A stretch of DNA of 64,000 nucleotides from contig CANQLI010000005.1 in NCBI GenBank assembly GCA_947624675.1, positions 62,001 to 126,000 of the forward strand. The letters are read 5' to 3'. The translations under genes were made by a program, and so were the position numbers. Under the pieces are notes generated by a model that worked only from the letters and a program-made list of their open reading frames with translations, ran no database searches and was not told the DNA's origin. Every line of letters begins with the position of its first letter. Positions within the stretch are counted from its first letter, which is position 1. This document shows positions 19,501 through 28,894 of this stretch, piece after piece. This DNA comes from an uncultured Clostridia bacterium. GTDB lineage: Bacteria; Bacillota; Clostridia; Oscillospirales; Ruminococcaceae.

Positions 19501-20123
19501 TCTGCGATCTTGGAAAAAAACTCAGGTGTCATATATCTTTCTCGCTGAGCATCTATCCATTCCTGTTTAAAAGGGATCGATGAAAAAAACTTGTGAAGCT
19601 CGTTGACGCTCTCAAATATCCCTTTGTCGTCGACATTACATATAGTATCGCAAAGAAAATTCATCGACTCGCTGTCGTCTTCGTAAAACTCCTCTACGGT
19701 TTTTTTTAAGCATTCATCAAGTATAGTTTTATCTTCATTTTCGTCACATATCTTTACTCCGCTCTCAAAATCAAATTCGTGTATATGATTTCTTACAAGC
19801 TCATAACAAAAGCTGTTTATCGTTGTTATCGTTGCCATAGAAAGTCTTGTTCGCTGTGAGATAAGCCATTCATTGTTAGGAGCTTCGGAAAGCTTTTTTT
19901 CGAGCGCCGCCGATAGCTTCTCCTTCATCTGTGAAGCGGCATCCTTTGTAAAGGTCACCGCCAACAACCTGTCTGCGGGGACTTGTTCCTCTTCGCTGCA
20001 AAGTAATTTGACGATACGCTCCACCAATACAGCGGTTTTTCCGCTCCCCGCAGCAGCTGAAACTATTATTCCTTTATTTCGGGTATCAATAGCTCTTTTC
20101 TGGTCACTCGTCCACTCAGGCAT
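16569..20123 (-). CDS. addA: ATP-dependent helicase/nuclease subunit A
   Basis: A 1184-residue UvrD-type helicase and RecB-type nuclease, the motor of the AddAB double-strand-break repair complex. Walker A is AAAGSGKT (23-30); helicase motifs include [20 protein letters not shown] and [17 protein letters not shown]. The C-terminal nuclease motif is LVDYKTDR. Start 20123 (MPEWTSDQ) is chosen for its AGGAGAGGTG site and the usual family N-terminus; it overlaps the addB end by 8 bases. An in-frame ATG at 20180 lies inside addB. Confidence 0.95.
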   Translation of the reverse strand: MPEWTSDQKRAIDTRNKGIIVSAAAGSGKTAVLVERIVKLLCSEEEQVPADRLLAVTFTKDAASQMKEKLSAALEKKLSEAPNNEWLISQRTRLSMATITTINSFCYELVRNHIHEFDFESGVKICDENEDKTILDECLKKTVEEFYEDDSESMNFLCDTICNVDDKGIFESVNELHKFFSSIPFKQEWIDAQRERYMTPEFFSKIADKKRKDILSELTYLNEQINGLIKKAELLKFTSDPLEVLQSDSLTLNDIISDKNIKTLDDLKIRMGEVKFVRYKGLSLKKGQAISTELMLEKAVCEALKNSRNEIKNQFGDILKTITATQEQTKRDIEICSRIFELLVKIEKRLCENIHEAKTVRNVLSFSDVEHMAVELLLYDRNTRTPLCEDMVKSEHYKVIFIDEFQDVNNMQDIIFKALSKTDDLSVIGKNVFVVGDMKQSIYRFRLSNPKLFDGVRNSAHYNDAVEEIDLLKNFRSRKSVIDAVNYFFKSLMTYDLSEIDYSDKNEQLVAAAAYDEKLDSPAEVDIILEEEKLPRYLGFNNEQLYVANRIYELIISGVKVEENGSLRSAVPGDFCILTRSRAEHKNISRALEYVGLRSSYESDDGYLRSREISVILNFLRVIDNPLSDIPLLSVMLSPIMMFTPDEAAQIRNINKRIKLYQNLISFEKIKNISEPLYQKAKNASDLIYEFRFLSASLTTERLIRKIYDKTNYYAIASTYKDANKRENLTLLLRYADSYDKTSGKGLSGFLRYINSVFENGNDFKRMDRSKSDVNAVTVTTMHSSKGLEYPFVFLMDLDKKMNTNDSKMKIIISEKLGVSFVYKDKELHLKSVPQHYVALRENQLNESIAEEIRILYVAMTRAKERLFIPLYLDKNNLAKLKKLALTLTNTGYITENLLRNTDGMFRWVVLPLLMSKDMIKLRELSEADFSSIPYFDDTVRFEEKFFNMSSLPGKTNKSEKANDDKEVDDEFDLYSDYDLTLSKTPAKLSVSELAKKDTDFVFYPQIPKFSEEMGKITAAQRGTITHTFMEVCDFENASKDLESEIKRIVTSGKLSQRKADSIDRKAVENFFKSEIYSRIVMSKSVMRERAFLVKLTELKTSVDIENYKETDGMLQGIADLLFEEDDGFVLVDYKTDRVKEESELIDNYTDQLLLYKAAFDLILDKPVKSAYIYSFTLRKAIKI

Positions 20124-23100
20124 CTTTTTCACCTCTCCTCGCAATTTTCTCAAGTTCGATACCAAGCAGCTTTTTGTCATCTTTGGTAACGGTTATCGGA
20201 TCTTTGTCTGCGTAATTTCCGCAAACAGACCAGTAAGCACAATATTTACAGGAAAAGTCATCATCCGACTCAACAGGCTTAGCCTCGATTTTTCCGCTAA
20301 GCAAACTTTCTCCCATAAAAATGAGCTTGTCTTTTACAAATTCACCAAGCACATCAAAGAGCTTTTGCTCCATAGGCAGAGCCGACTTATTGTTATAGCT
20401 TCCGTCCTTATTGAGCATTACCGGTGCGTATAATCCGCTTAAGCTTTCATCCATAGCAGATATTGAAATAAAGTTATCTACCAATATTCCCTCACGCTTA
20501 AAATCCTTTTCGCGCTTCAAAGAAAGCTGTTTTTCAAGCTCCTGTTTAAAATCCTTTACCGTTGTTCTCTCTAAACAGTTGTCTATGTATTTTGCGGGCA
20601 TATACAGTATTCCGGCAGCAGCGGGAATTTTACCTTTAGTGATCTCGTTATCGCTCGAAATCAGTGCGAGAAGATAAATCACCATCTGCATATTAAGTCC
20701 GTGATAAAGCTCCTCTAGCTTTAACGACTTTCCGCCGGTTTTGTAATCAACTATTTTGATATATCTCTTGTCACCTTCATCATATATGTCTACCCTGTCG
20801 ATCCTTCCTCTGACGCTTATGTAAACTCCTTCTCTGACTTTTATTTTAAGAAGGCTTTCATTATCTTTTTTAGTAAGATCATACTCAAAGGCACACGGCT
20901 TGAACAGCGATTTTTCAAGCTCTGAGATTATATTCTTCACAATATAAAAAACCGTTTCTTCTAGTCGTCCAAGCGAGTTGTAAAAACGCTTTGTCTTTGC
21001 AAAATCTCCGCCGAAGCTTCTTTCGGAAAAATCCATACAAAGCGTATGCACCTTTTCCTTTATCTCCTTATCGTTAAATCTCTCAAAATCCTCATTAAAG
21101 CTTATCCTGCCGTCTTTTTTCACACACATAAGCTCCTGAAGACAAAAGTGTATAAGATTTCCCCTTGAAAGCGAAGATATTTCTATTTTTGACGGAGGAT
21201 AGATTTTAAGACCGTTTTTACAGAAATAATTGAAAGGACATTCAAAATAGTCCTGAGCTCTGGTTGCGGACAGATTCAGATCTCCTGAAAAGAATGTGTT
21301 TTTTGCAACATCTTCCGACAACTTATGATGTTTATTATTCTCCAAATCATCATAAAACTCAAGCTTTTTCAGCATAGCAGGATTTTTTTCAAGCTCTTTT
21401 CTTACCGACCTAGCTTTTTTGGGATCCTTAGTAAGATAATCAAAATATTTATAAAATGCACTTTTTTCGCTCCTGCAATAAAATGACGCGGGAAGCTTGT
21501 CGGCAAAAACAAGCGTGTTCTTTGAAAGCATTGAAAGCATATCCGTTATCAGTACCGATGGATTACAAGATTCTCCCTTTACATTGACTGACGGATAACT
21601 CGTAACAAGCCTCTTTAGCGGAGTTGAAACCGCGATATAGGCAATAAGACGCTCTCTTTCTAGCCTTGAAGAAACGCTGTTTATAATAGATATTCCGGCA
21701 TCGTTAAGGTATTCTCTTTCCTTATCTGTAATAAGAGAATTTATGTGTGCAGTCGAAGGGAAAACTCCGTCATTAAGCCCCATAACAAAGCATATTTTTG
21801 TTGGGCCAAGTCTTGAGTGCTGGGCATTCACTACGCTCACCTCATCAAGCGATTGAGGTGGATTGGATATTGAGTTTGAAGCCAAAACCGTTTTTATAAG
21901 CTCACAAAAAGACTTAAGGGTTATTTTTTCTCCGCTCATATTTTGATATATAGAGTTTATAGCTGACAAAAACTGTGTCCAAATCTGCTTAAAGCCTCTT
22001 GAGATTTTAAGAAGAAAGCTGTCATCGCTTTCTGAGCATTTTGCTATCACACCGAATGTTTTGTCAGAAAGCTTTATCTCATTTAACAGCTCGTTTAATG
22101 CTATACATATATCATCGGCAGTTTTTTCCTTTGTGCTTTTCTTAAATTTCTCAAGCGGAGCTATTGCGCTTCTTCTGATAGCGTTTATTCTATAAAGCTC
22201 TTCTTCAGTCTCGTCGACCGTTCCGGTAAAATCGCTTTTCCATAGATCTCTGTCAACGCCCCACTTCAAAACATATTCCTCTAAAGCTGCTGCATCGTTT
22301 TCATCAATTCCGGAAAGAGGCGACTTTATATATCTTAGTATATTTTCTGTTCTGTAATCCTTAGTCGCAACACAGTCAAACACGCTTAATACATATGATG
22401 TAAACGAAGATGACAAAACGCTTTCTCTAACATCTGCAAAAAAAGGTATGTCATATCGCTCAAAAACGCTTTCTATTATGGAAAGGTATTCACCTGTATT
22501 TGAAGTTATAACAGCAATGTCCTTATATGAAAAGCCATCGCTTACCAGTTCTTTTATCTTTGCAGCTACATACTCTGTCTCATCATACGGAGTTTTAGCA
22601 CAAACTATCTCAACACCGTCATTTTCGCCCGTATAACTATGCTTTCCGAAACGAAAAATATGCTTTGAAACAAATTCAACAGCTCTGCTTTCAAATCTGC
22701 TGTCACAAGCTTTCCGGACGCTTACCTCCTGTCCCATTTCCCTTGCTTTTGAAATAAGCTTTGACCGTGTTTTGGTAGTGCTGCTAAACGTTGAAAGACC
22801 ATACCTTTCCTTTTCAAAATCATCCTCTATCAATGAAACGGTAAGACATTTTGCTTGACTCAAGATAACCGATATAAGTCTGTATTCATCATATGAAAAA
22901 TCAGAAAACTCGTGAATAAAGACAGTCTTATTGTTAAAATACAAGCTCTCTCTGGCAGCTTTTACAGCCTCTCCCACAACGGTTGAATTATCTTTAAGTC
23001 CGCGCTTTTTAAGCTGTGAATAATAAAGCTCAGATATGTCAGATATATCCTGTGTCTTATCCCCAAGAGTGCCCCCGATGCCAAAGCCCTTTTCCCTGAG

Positions 23101-23511
23101 CATTTGTGTTGTGACCCCAGAAAGCCTTAAGTCGTCAACCATACTGATTAGATCTGCACAAAATCCGACCTTAGAAAGAGCTTTTGAGTAGTATGCTGCC
23201 GAACCTTTTTTCTTAAACTCACAAACTGCAAGATACATACAAACAAGGCGTGCGTTCTGATCTGCAAAATCTCCGCTTTGTCCCCCATAAAGCTTCAACA
23301 GCTTTTCACACAAACGATTAAAAGCTATAACTTCAATTTGATTGAACGCTCTCGGCCCGAGTATACCGTAAAGCTCCTTATCAAATTCAAATGAATACTG
23401 ATCGGGCACTATAACAAGAACATCGCTTTTATTCTTTACTTCGTCTATAACCGCATTTGTAAACAGATCATTTTTATCGCTGTTTACTCCGCCAAGGATA
23501 AGCTTTAGCAT
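20116..23511 (-). CDS. addB: ATP-dependent helicase/nuclease subunit B
   Basis: An 1131-residue partner of AddA that recognises Chi and cuts the 5' strand. It begins with the degenerate Walker region (LKLILGGVNSDKN). The C-terminal nuclease motif is KIVDYKTGG, and the iron-sulfur ligands appear as a Cys in FECPFNYF (about 760) plus C-x2-C-x5-C in CKYCAYWSVC near the end. Length is close to the family norm. Cotranscribed with addA by overlap. Confidence 0.94.
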   Translation of the reverse strand: MLKLILGGVNSDKNDLFTNAVIDEVKNKSDVLVIVPDQYSFEFDKELYGILGPRAFNQIEVIAFNRLCEKLLKLYGGQSGDFADQNARLVCMYLAVCEFKKKGSAAYYSKALSKVGFCADLISMVDDLRLSGVTTQMLREKGFGIGGTLGDKTQDISDISELYYSQLKKRGLKDNSTVVGEAVKAARESLYFNNKTVFIHEFSDFSYDEYRLISVILSQAKCLTVSLIEDDFEKERYGLSTFSSTTKTRSKLISKAREMGQEVSVRKACDSRFESRAVEFVSKHIFRFGKHSYTGENDGVEIVCAKTPYDETEYVAAKIKELVSDGFSYKDIAVITSNTGEYLSIIESVFERYDIPFFADVRESVLSSSFTSYVLSVFDCVATKDYRTENILRYIKSPLSGIDENDAAALEEYVLKWGVDRDLWKSDFTGTVDETEEELYRINAIRRSAIAPLEKFKKSTKEKTADDICIALNELLNEIKLSDKTFGVIAKCSESDDSFLLKISRGFKQIWTQFLSAINSIYQNMSGEKITLKSFCELIKTVLASNSISNPPQSLDEVSVVNAQHSRLGPTKICFVMGLNDGVFPSTAHINSLITDKEREYLNDAGISIINSVSSRLERERLIAYIAVSTPLKRLVTSYPSVNVKGESCNPSVLITDMLSMLSKNTLVFADKLPASFYCRSEKSAFYKYFDYLTKDPKKARSVRKELEKNPAMLKKLEFYDDLENNKHHKLSEDVAKNTFFSGDLNLSATRAQDYFECPFNYFCKNGLKIYPPSKIEISSLSRGNLIHFCLQELMCVKKDGRISFNEDFERFNDKEIKEKVHTLCMDFSERSFGGDFAKTKRFYNSLGRLEETVFYIVKNIISELEKSLFKPCAFEYDLTKKDNESLLKIKVREGVYISVRGRIDRVDIYDEGDKRYIKIVDYKTGGKSLKLEELYHGLNMQMVIYLLALISSDNEITKGKIPAAAGILYMPAKYIDNCLERTTVKDFKQELEKQLSLKREKDFKREGILVDNFISISAMDESLSGLYAPVMLNKDGSYNNKSALPMEQKLFDVLGEFVKDKLIFMGESLLSGKIEAKPVESDDDFSCKYCAYWSVCGNYADKDPITVTKDDKKLLGIELEKIARRGEKDA

Positions 23512-23563
23512 TTTTTGTCACCCCTTATTTATAGTATAACCCAAAATCCAGTTTTAGTCAAGC

Positions 23564-23791
23564 TTAATCTGTCCAAAAAATTTCCCTTATCAGCTCGAAT
23601 ATAAAAAATTTACAATGCACCTCGTTTTTGCTTTCGTCCTCATCCTTATGCTTGTCAAATGCTATTGAAGGAAAAGCTGTTAGCTCAGGAAACAAAAAAG
23701 AGTTTTCTGTAACTCTCGGTGAAAGCATAACCGTTATCGCAAAAGCAACGGCTATTGATACAGTAATTCTGCTTTTAAGCTTATTGTTCAT
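23564..23791 (-). CDS. Small single-pass membrane or secreted protein, unknown
   Basis: A 75-residue protein with a positively charged start (NNKLKSR), one hydrophobic segment (about 9-25) and an acidic, Lys-rich tail (HKDEDESKNE). A strong AAAAGGAG site precedes the ATG. No family is recognised. It sits between the pyrD terminator and addB, 52 bases before addB, and could share its transcript. Confidence 0.5.
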   Translation of the reverse strand: MNNKLKSRITVSIAVAFAITVMLSPRVTENSFLFPELTAFPSIAFDKHKDEDESKNEVHCKFFIFELIREIFWTD

Positions 23792-23842
23792 AAAACCACT
23801 CCTTTTACTGAGAATTCTTGGAGGGTTTTTGATATTTATACA

Positions 23843-23875
23843 AAACGCTTTGTAAGAAATTCCTACAAAGCGTTT
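23843..23875 (-). terminator. Terminator after pyrD
   Basis: A 12-bp perfect stem (AAACGCTTTGTA with its complement) and a 9-base loop, followed on the minus strand by TTTTGTAT. It lies 10 bases past the pyrD stop. Confidence 0.8.
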
Positions 23876-23884
23876 AATTAATTC

Positions 23885-24796
23885 TTACCAGGGCTTTACA
23901 GAGCCTATTATCTCATTTATGTCGGACACCCCGTTTTTGTCGCACCACTCGTTCATCTCATCAATTATCTTAACCGGCGCATAAGCATCGTTAAATATTG
24001 CTGCACCGACCTGTAACAGTGATGCTCCCGCCATCATCATTTCGACAGCGTCCTCTCCCGAGGAGATACCGCCCATTCCGCAGACCGGTATATTCACAGC
24101 ATTTGATACCTGCCACACCATTCTTACAGCTATCGGAAATACAGCGGGACCGGACAACCCTCCTACATTGTTTTTGAGCACCGGTCGGCGTGTATTAACA
24201 TCGATTCTCATTCCCAGCAGCGTGTTTATAAGCGAAACAGCGTCCGCGCCGTTAGCCTCGACACTCTTTGCGATCTCCGTAATGCTTGTGACATTCGGCG
24301 AAAGCTTTACCATAAACGGCAGCGAGCTTGCATCCCTTACGGCACGGGTCACCTCACCCGCAATTTTAGCGTCTGTTCCGAATGCTGCTCCGCCCTGCTT
24401 TACATTAGGACAGGATATATTTAGTTCTATCATATCGACTTTAGTCCCGTTTAATCTTTCGGCAAGCAAAGCGCACTCTTCAACCGTTGAGCCTGCGATA
24501 TTTGCAATGATCCTTATATCCTTGGTTATCAAATTCGGAAGCTCATAACTTAAAAACTTATCTATGCCGCCATTTTGAAGTCCGACGGAGTTTAGCATTC
24601 CCATAGGCGTCTCTGCGATCCGCGGCGGAGGATTTCCGTCCTTTACTTTTATGGTCGTACCTTTTGTGGAAATTCCTCCGAGACGGCTTAACGGATAAAG
24701 ACTTTCATATTCTCTTCCATATCCATATGCGCCCGATGCGGTGACGATAGGATTTTTAAAATCCACACCTAAAAAATTAACACCTAGTTTTGCCAT
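23885..24796 (-). CDS. pyrD: Dihydroorotate dehydrogenase B, catalytic subunit
   Basis: A 303-residue class 1B enzyme oxidising dihydroorotate to orotate with FMN, passing electrons to PyrK and NAD. The catalytic cysteine lies in LNISCPNVKQGG (about 126-137), and FMN/substrate motifs in NPIVTASGAYGYG (14-26) and MGGISSGEDA (about 245). The protein begins MAKLGVNFLGVDF, typical of PyrDB. It overlaps the pyrK stop, so the subunits are coupled. Confidence 0.94.
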   Translation of the reverse strand: MAKLGVNFLGVDFKNPIVTASGAYGYGREYESLYPLSRLGGISTKGTTIKVKDGNPPPRIAETPMGMLNSVGLQNGGIDKFLSYELPNLITKDIRIIANIAGSTVEECALLAERLNGTKVDMIELNISCPNVKQGGAAFGTDAKIAGEVTRAVRDASSLPFMVKLSPNVTSITEIAKSVEANGADAVSLINTLLGMRIDVNTRRPVLKNNVGGLSGPAVFPIAVRMVWQVSNAVNIPVCGMGGISSGEDAVEMMMAGASLLQVGAAIFNDAYAPVKIIDEMNEWCDKNGVSDINEIIGSVKPW

Positions 24797-25560
24797 CAGA
24801 ACACGACCTCCTCTGAGGAAAATACAGGGCCGTCTTTACAGACATGACCATAAAACTCGCCCTGCCCCTTATCAAGCTTGACCGCACATCCAAGACAAGC
24901 GCCTACTCCGCACGCCATTCTTTCTTCGAGCGAGATCTCACACATAACCTTGTTTTCCTCACATATCTTCTTTACACCTTTAAGCATTACCACAGGGCCA
25001 CAGGCAAATACCATATCGGGCTTTTTAATTTTTATCTGTTCTCTAAGCTCATCAGTGACAAAGCCTTTCCTGCCGATAGTTCCGTCATCGGTACACTCAA
25101 ACAGCTTTGCCCCCGCATTATTAAAGTCATCGCTCAAAATTGAAAGACTTTTGGTTTTAAATCCTGTAATAACTCTCGCCTGAGCCTTATATTCCTTTGC
25201 AAGCTCAAGCATCGGAGGAGTTCCTATCCCGCCTCCTACAAGTATGACGGAATTAAAGCTTTTGTCCACAGTAAAGCCGTTTCCCAAAGGTCCTAATATA
25301 TCAAGAGCTTTGCCCTCGGTAAGTTTTGAGAGCGCATCAGTTCCTTTTCCTCTTACCTGAAAAACTATTCTAAGCGTACCTTCAGCTTTGTTTATTTCAC
25401 AGATAGAAATAGGTCTGCGCAGAAAAAACCCCGGTGCGCTTATATGTACAAACTGACCGGCAGCTGCGGCATTAGAAATCTCCTTACTTTTCACCGTGAA
25501 ATCAACTGTATCATAAGAAAGCATTTTCTTTTTTATTATTTCATATTTATTCTGAAACAT
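24796..25560 (-). CDS. pyrK: Dihydroorotate dehydrogenase B, electron-transfer subunit
   Basis: A 254-residue FAD and 2Fe-2S protein that links PyrD to NAD. The FAD site is RRPISICEI (about 49-57), the NAD site GGGIGTPPMLELA (about 108-120) and the cluster ligands ERMACGVGACLGC plus a later Cys in GHVCKDGP. Complete and of normal length. It follows pdxK by 9 bases. Confidence 0.94.
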   Translation of the reverse strand: MFQNKYEIIKKKMLSYDTVDFTVKSKEISNAAAAGQFVHISAPGFFLRRPISICEINKAEGTLRIVFQVRGKGTDALSKLTEGKALDILGPLGNGFTVDKSFNSVILVGGGIGTPPMLELAKEYKAQARVITGFKTKSLSILSDDFNNAGAKLFECTDDGTIGRKGFVTDELREQIKIKKPDMVFACGPVVMLKGVKKICEENKVMCEISLEERMACGVGACLGCAVKLDKGQGEFYGHVCKDGPVFSSEEVVF

Positions 25561-25569
25561 TGTTACCTC

Positions 25570-26427
25570 CTAAAGCTCTATACACCTGTTAGGCGTATTC
25601 TCATCGTAAAGCTCACTCAAACAGCTTTCGAGCAGTATACCGTCAAGCGGTTCATTTTTACACTCATAAGTTGTTTTTATCGCAAGCTCCGTAAAGCCTG
25701 TCGCTCGGCATACCGCATCTTTCAGACTTTCACCCTTTAACAGTCCTCCTGCAAGAATACTTGCAAACATATCGCCGCTTCCCGAATAATGTGCCGGGAC
25801 ATACTGACAGGGTACTACAAAAAAGCTTTTTTCATTATCGTCATATCCTACATTACAAAGCGTATTGTCAAACAGATCGACACTTGTTATAACGACCTTA
25901 CCGGGTCCCAAATCGGACAGCCTCTGCGCCCAGTCTTTTACCGTATCAGACGAAAGAGATGTATCGGGATATTTTTCCTTAAGCAGGATCGCAGCCTCGG
26001 TTATATTTGGAGTTATCATATCTGCGACCTTTACAAGCTCTGACATTCTCAGAATATGATTCTGAGTAACCGTCTTATACGGCTTTCCGTTATCACCCAT
26101 AACGGGATCGACCAGCTTTAAAGAATCAGGATTGCTTTTTAAAAAATCAAGTACGCAGTCTATCTGTTGCTCACTGCCCAGAAAGCCGCTGTAAACACTG
26201 TCAAACCTGACATTCATCCTTTTATAGTAGTCAAGTGCAGGTCCCAAATAGTCAGTCAGATCCTTTTTAACAAATTCATCATATCCGGTATGTGCGGAAA
26301 AAACCGCCGTCGGCACAGGGCAGACCTGTATACCCATATATGACAACACAGGGATTATTACTGTTAGTGAGCATCTTCCTATACCCGAGACATCATTTAT
26401 CGCACAAACTTTTTGTATATTTTCCAT
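25570..26427 (-). CDS. pdxK: Pyridoxamine/pyridoxine kinase
   Basis: A 285-residue PfkB/ribokinase-fold kinase phosphorylating B6 vitamers, of the PdxK/PdxY type with the Clostridia-style N-terminus AINDVSGIGRCSLTV. The anion-hole/catalytic region is HYSGSGDMFAS near 220, with Asp as base; substrate residues lie in DPVMGDNGK (about 112-120). Start 26427 has GGAG 8 bases upstream; the open frame continues to 26736 but that part crosses the divergent small gene and its sequence is not protein-like. First gene of pdxK-pyrK-pyrD. Confidence 0.88.
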   Translation of the reverse strand: MENIQKVCAINDVSGIGRCSLTVIIPVLSYMGIQVCPVPTAVFSAHTGYDEFVKKDLTDYLGPALDYYKRMNVRFDSVYSGFLGSEQQIDCVLDFLKSNPDSLKLVDPVMGDNGKPYKTVTQNHILRMSELVKVADMITPNITEAAILLKEKYPDTSLSSDTVKDWAQRLSDLGPGKVVITSVDLFDNTLCNVGYDDNEKSFFVVPCQYVPAHYSGSGDMFASILAGGLLKGESLKDAVCRATGFTELAIKTTYECKNEPLDGILLESCLSELYDENTPNRCIEL

Positions 26428-26458
26428 ATTTATTCTCCAGTTTTTAAAAGCTTTACTA

Positions 26459-26487
26459 AGTATATCATATTTTTTGTTTTTAAACAA
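26459..26487 (-). promoter_or_regulatory. Promoter of pdxK-pyrK-pyrD
   Basis: On the minus strand TTGTTT (26482-26487) and TATACT (26459-26464) are 17 bases apart, 32 bases before the pdxK ATG. Confidence 0.6.
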
Positions 26488-26551
26488 TATTTTTTGAATA
26501 GTTTTTGTCTGTATGCGGATAATAATATCAAAATCAATGGAGGTAATTACT

Positions 26552-26728
26552 ATGAGTGTAAAAATCACATCGTTAGCAAAAGGTGTAAGTGTCGGAATGG
26601 TCGTCGGCGCAGCGACATACGCTCTGTGCTGTGCAAGCAGTAAGGACAAGAGAAAGCTTAAATCAGGCGCAGGAAAAGCTATGAAGGCAATAGGAAGTAT
26701 GGTTGAGGACTTTTCAAATATGTTCTGA
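26552..26728 (+). CDS. 58-residue membrane protein, unknown
   Basis: A small protein beginning MSVKITSLAKGVSVGMVV with one hydrophobic, Gly/Ala-rich segment (about 9-28, ending YALCCASS), then a basic stretch (KDKRKLKSGAGKAMK) and an amphipathic tail. It resembles the many short glycine-rich membrane proteins of Clostridia (YtxH-like in style) but I cannot name it. GGAGGT precedes the ATG by 8 bases and an intrinsic terminator follows, which supports a real gene. The only plus-strand gene between 4.9 and 51.9 kb. Confidence 0.75.
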   Translation: MSVKITSLAKGVSVGMVVGAATYALCCASSKDKRKLKSGAGKAMKAIGSMVEDFSNMF

Positions 26729-26734
26729 TCATTC

Positions 26735-26774
26735 AAACAGGCAAGCGACAGTAAACCTCGCTTGCCTGTTTTTT
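26735..26774. terminator. Bidirectional terminator between the 58-residue gene and hisE
   Basis: AAACAGGCAAGCG and CGCTTGCCTGTTT form a 13-bp stem around an 11-base loop, with T-runs on both sides. It serves convergent transcripts and touches the hisE stop codon. Confidence 0.85.
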
Positions 26775-27111
26775 AAGTGTTCTTATCAACGGTGTGGAAT
26801 TTCTTTAGATTTCCTATCTTTTCATTCCTCTCGCTCAAAACCTCTTCAACCTCAGACCACTCGAGTCCCTGATTTGCACACAGGACCATAATGTGATACA
26901 AAAGATCGTTTATCTCGTTTTTAAGCTCGTCATTATCATTGTTTTTTGCGGCGATAACCGTCTCGGTAGCTTCCTCTCCTACCTTTTTACATATCTTGTC
27001 AACGCCCTTTTCAAACAGGTAACAGGTATAGCTGTTTTCCTGTGCCGTACCGGTTTCAAACGCATCTTTTCGCTGTTTGATGACCTCAAAAATTTCCTCG
27101 TAAACCGTCAT
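26773..27111 (-). CDS. hisE: Phosphoribosyl-ATP pyrophosphatase
   Basis: A 112-residue MazG-like hydrolase removing pyrophosphate from PR-ATP, second step of histidine synthesis. Metal-binding acidic residues are in KVGEEATETVIAAKN (about 41-55) and EINDLLYHIM (about 65-74). Separate from HisI here. It overlaps the hisI stop by one base and is last in the operon. Confidence 0.95.
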   Translation of the reverse strand: MTVYEEIFEVIKQRKDAFETGTAQENSYTCYLFEKGVDKICKKVGEEATETVIAAKNNDNDELKNEINDLLYHIMVLCANQGLEWSEVEEVLSERNEKIGNLKKFHTVDKNT

Positions 27112-27467
27112 TACTCTTCTCCTTTGTCGCTGTATATCTCGTTAAAAAAGCAGCTATATGAACCCGTGTGGCAAGCCGCCCCTGTTTGTTTAACATTTAC
27201 AAGCAGCGTGTCATTATCGCAGTCCGCGTAAATAGAAACTACCTTCTGAAGATGCCCGCTTGTAGCGCCCTTATTCCAAAGCTCTCTCCTTGACCTGCTC
27301 CAGTACCATGTATATCCTGTCTGAAGCGTCTTTTTTAAGCTTTCCTTATTCATATAAGCCAGCATCAAAACCGTTTTTGTTTCCGCTTCAAAAGCGATAG
27401 CCGGAATAAGCTCACTTTTTTTAAAATACTCGTCTAAACTATTTATGTCGATCTTTATTTTACTCAT
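27111..27467 (-). CDS. hisI: Phosphoribosyl-AMP cyclohydrolase
   Basis: A 118-residue zinc enzyme opening the adenine ring of PR-AMP. Diagnostic stretches are [12 protein letters not shown] (about 29-40), [18 protein letters not shown] (about 50-67) and the zinc cysteines in [10 protein letters not shown] and [12 protein letters not shown]. Stand-alone, with hisE as its next gene. Confidence 0.96.
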   Translation of the reverse strand: MSKIKIDINSLDEYFKKSELIPAIAFEAETKTVLMLAYMNKESLKKTLQTGYTWYWSRSRRELWNKGATSGHLQKVVSIYADCDNDTLLVNVKQTGAACHTGSYSCFFNEIYSDKGEE

Positions 27468-27481
27468 ATCTCAGTCTCCGA

Positions 27482-28270
27482 TCAAAACAGCCTTGGTCCA
27501 AGCTTATGGCTTACCGTACGCACCGGCACTCCACGCTTTGAAAGATACTCTTTCACCTCGCCGCAGGTAAGCTCCTTAAAGTGGAAAAGCGACGCCGCCA
27601 ATGCCGCCGAGCAATTTGTCTTTTCAAAAGCCTCATAAAAATGCTCGATTTTTCCGCATCCGCCCGATGCTATTACCGGAATATTGACGCTTTCACACAC
27701 AGCGTTAAGCATAGGAATATCAAAGCCGCCCCTGACTCCATCGGTGTCGATAGAGTTTAAGCATATTTCACCTGCGCCGAGCTCCTCCACTCTTTTTGCC
27801 CAGTCTATAAGGTCTAGTCCCATATCTATTCTTCCGCCGTTTATGTATACTGTCCATTTTCCGTCAGCTACCTTTTTTGCATCTATTCCGACAACTATAC
27901 ACTGGCTTCCGAAAATGTCCGCGCCTTCTCTAATGAGATCGGGATTTTTTACCGCCTGAGAATTTACTGAGACCTTGTCAGCTCCCGCTCTAAGAGTGTC
28001 TCGTATATCGTCAATAGTCTTTATTCCCCCGCCGACTGCAAGCGGAATAAAAACCTTTTTTGCGGTATTTTCTACAACATCAAGCATAGCCCGTCTTCCC
28101 TCGTGAGAAGCGGTAATATCGTAAAATACAAGCTCGTCGGCTCCCTGTAAATTGTAGTCACAGGCAAGCTCTACCGGGTCGCCTACCTCTTTTATTCCCT
28201 CAAAATTAACTCCCTTTACGACCTTTCCGTCACGAACGTCAAGACAAGGTATTATTCTTTTAGCAAGCAT
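27482..28270 (-). CDS. hisF: Imidazole glycerol phosphate synthase, cyclase subunit
   Basis: A 262-residue TIM barrel joining with HisH to make IGP and AICAR. The catalytic aspartates are in [14 protein letters not shown] (Asp11) and [11 protein letters not shown] (around 130). Phosphate loops are seen at AVGGGIKT and ASGGCGK. It is clearly HisF rather than HisA. AICAR released here re-enters the purine route handled by the formyltransferase at 5968-7152. Confidence 0.96.
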   Translation of the reverse strand: MLAKRIIPCLDVRDGKVVKGVNFEGIKEVGDPVELACDYNLQGADELVFYDITASHEGRRAMLDVVENTAKKVFIPLAVGGGIKTIDDIRDTLRAGADKVSVNSQAVKNPDLIREGADIFGSQCIVVGIDAKKVADGKWTVYINGGRIDMGLDLIDWAKRVEELGAGEICLNSIDTDGVRGGFDIPMLNAVCESVNIPVIASGGCGKIEHFYEAFEKTNCSAALAASLFHFKELTCGEVKEYLSKRGVPVRTVSHKLGPRLF

Positions 28271-28282
28271 CGTTTACCCTCC

Positions 28283-28894
28283 TTATTCTTGCGACAGATT
28301 TGCAAAGTTCTGAAGTATTTTAAGTCCGATTTTTCCGCTCTTTTCAGGGTGAAACTGTGCGCCGTACACATATTTTCCATTATACACGAGCGCAGGCACC
28401 TCTGAGCCGTACTCAACATAAGACGCTATGTATTTATTATCTGTAAACGCTTTGTACGAATGTACAAAATAAACATAGTCGTCGCCCGTAAGTCCGTCTA
28501 AAAGCGGACAATCCCTGTTGTTTACCTCAAGCTTGTTCCAGCCCATATGCGGAATTATCAGATCGGGTGCGTCTATCTTGTCTACATATCCCGGGATAAG
28601 CCCAAGCCCCTCACACTCCGAAAACTCATAGCCCTTTTCAAATATAAGCTGCATTCCAAGGCATATTCCCAAAAACGGCTTTCTTTCGGCTTCGTGCTTT
28701 ATCGTTGACACAAGTCCGCTTTTGTTAAGCTCTCCCATTGCCCAAGGAAAAGCTCCAACTCCCGGAAGTATCACAGCGTCAGCCGCCTCTATCTCACGCT
28801 TATCCTTTGTGAGAATACTTTCCGCTCCAAGAAAATCAAGCGCATTTTTTACGGAAAAAATGTTGCCTGCTCCATAGTCGATAATAGCTATCAT
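28283..28894 (-). CDS. hisH: Imidazole glycerol phosphate synthase, glutaminase subunit
   Basis: A 203-residue class I amidotransferase giving ammonia to HisF. The triad is Cys in FLGICLGMQLIF (about 74-85), His and Glu in GAQFHPEKSG (about 180-189). Only 12 bases separate it from hisF; the gene usually found here, hisA, is absent. Confidence 0.96.
   Translation of the reverse strand: MIAIIDYGAGNIFSVKNALDFLGAESILTKDKREIEAADAVILPGVGAFPWAMGELNKSGLVSTIKHEAERKPFLGICLGMQLIFEKGYEFSECEGLGLIPGYVDKIDAPDLIIPHMGWNKLEVNNRDCPLLDGLTGDDYVYFVHSYKAFTDNKYIASYVEYGSEVPALVYNGKYVYGAQFHPEKSGKIGLKILQNFANLSQE

Noticed and set aside
26428..26736. N-terminal extension of pdxK by about 100 codons
   Set aside because: It is the antisense of the 58-residue gene and of the promoter region; family proteins start at 26427.
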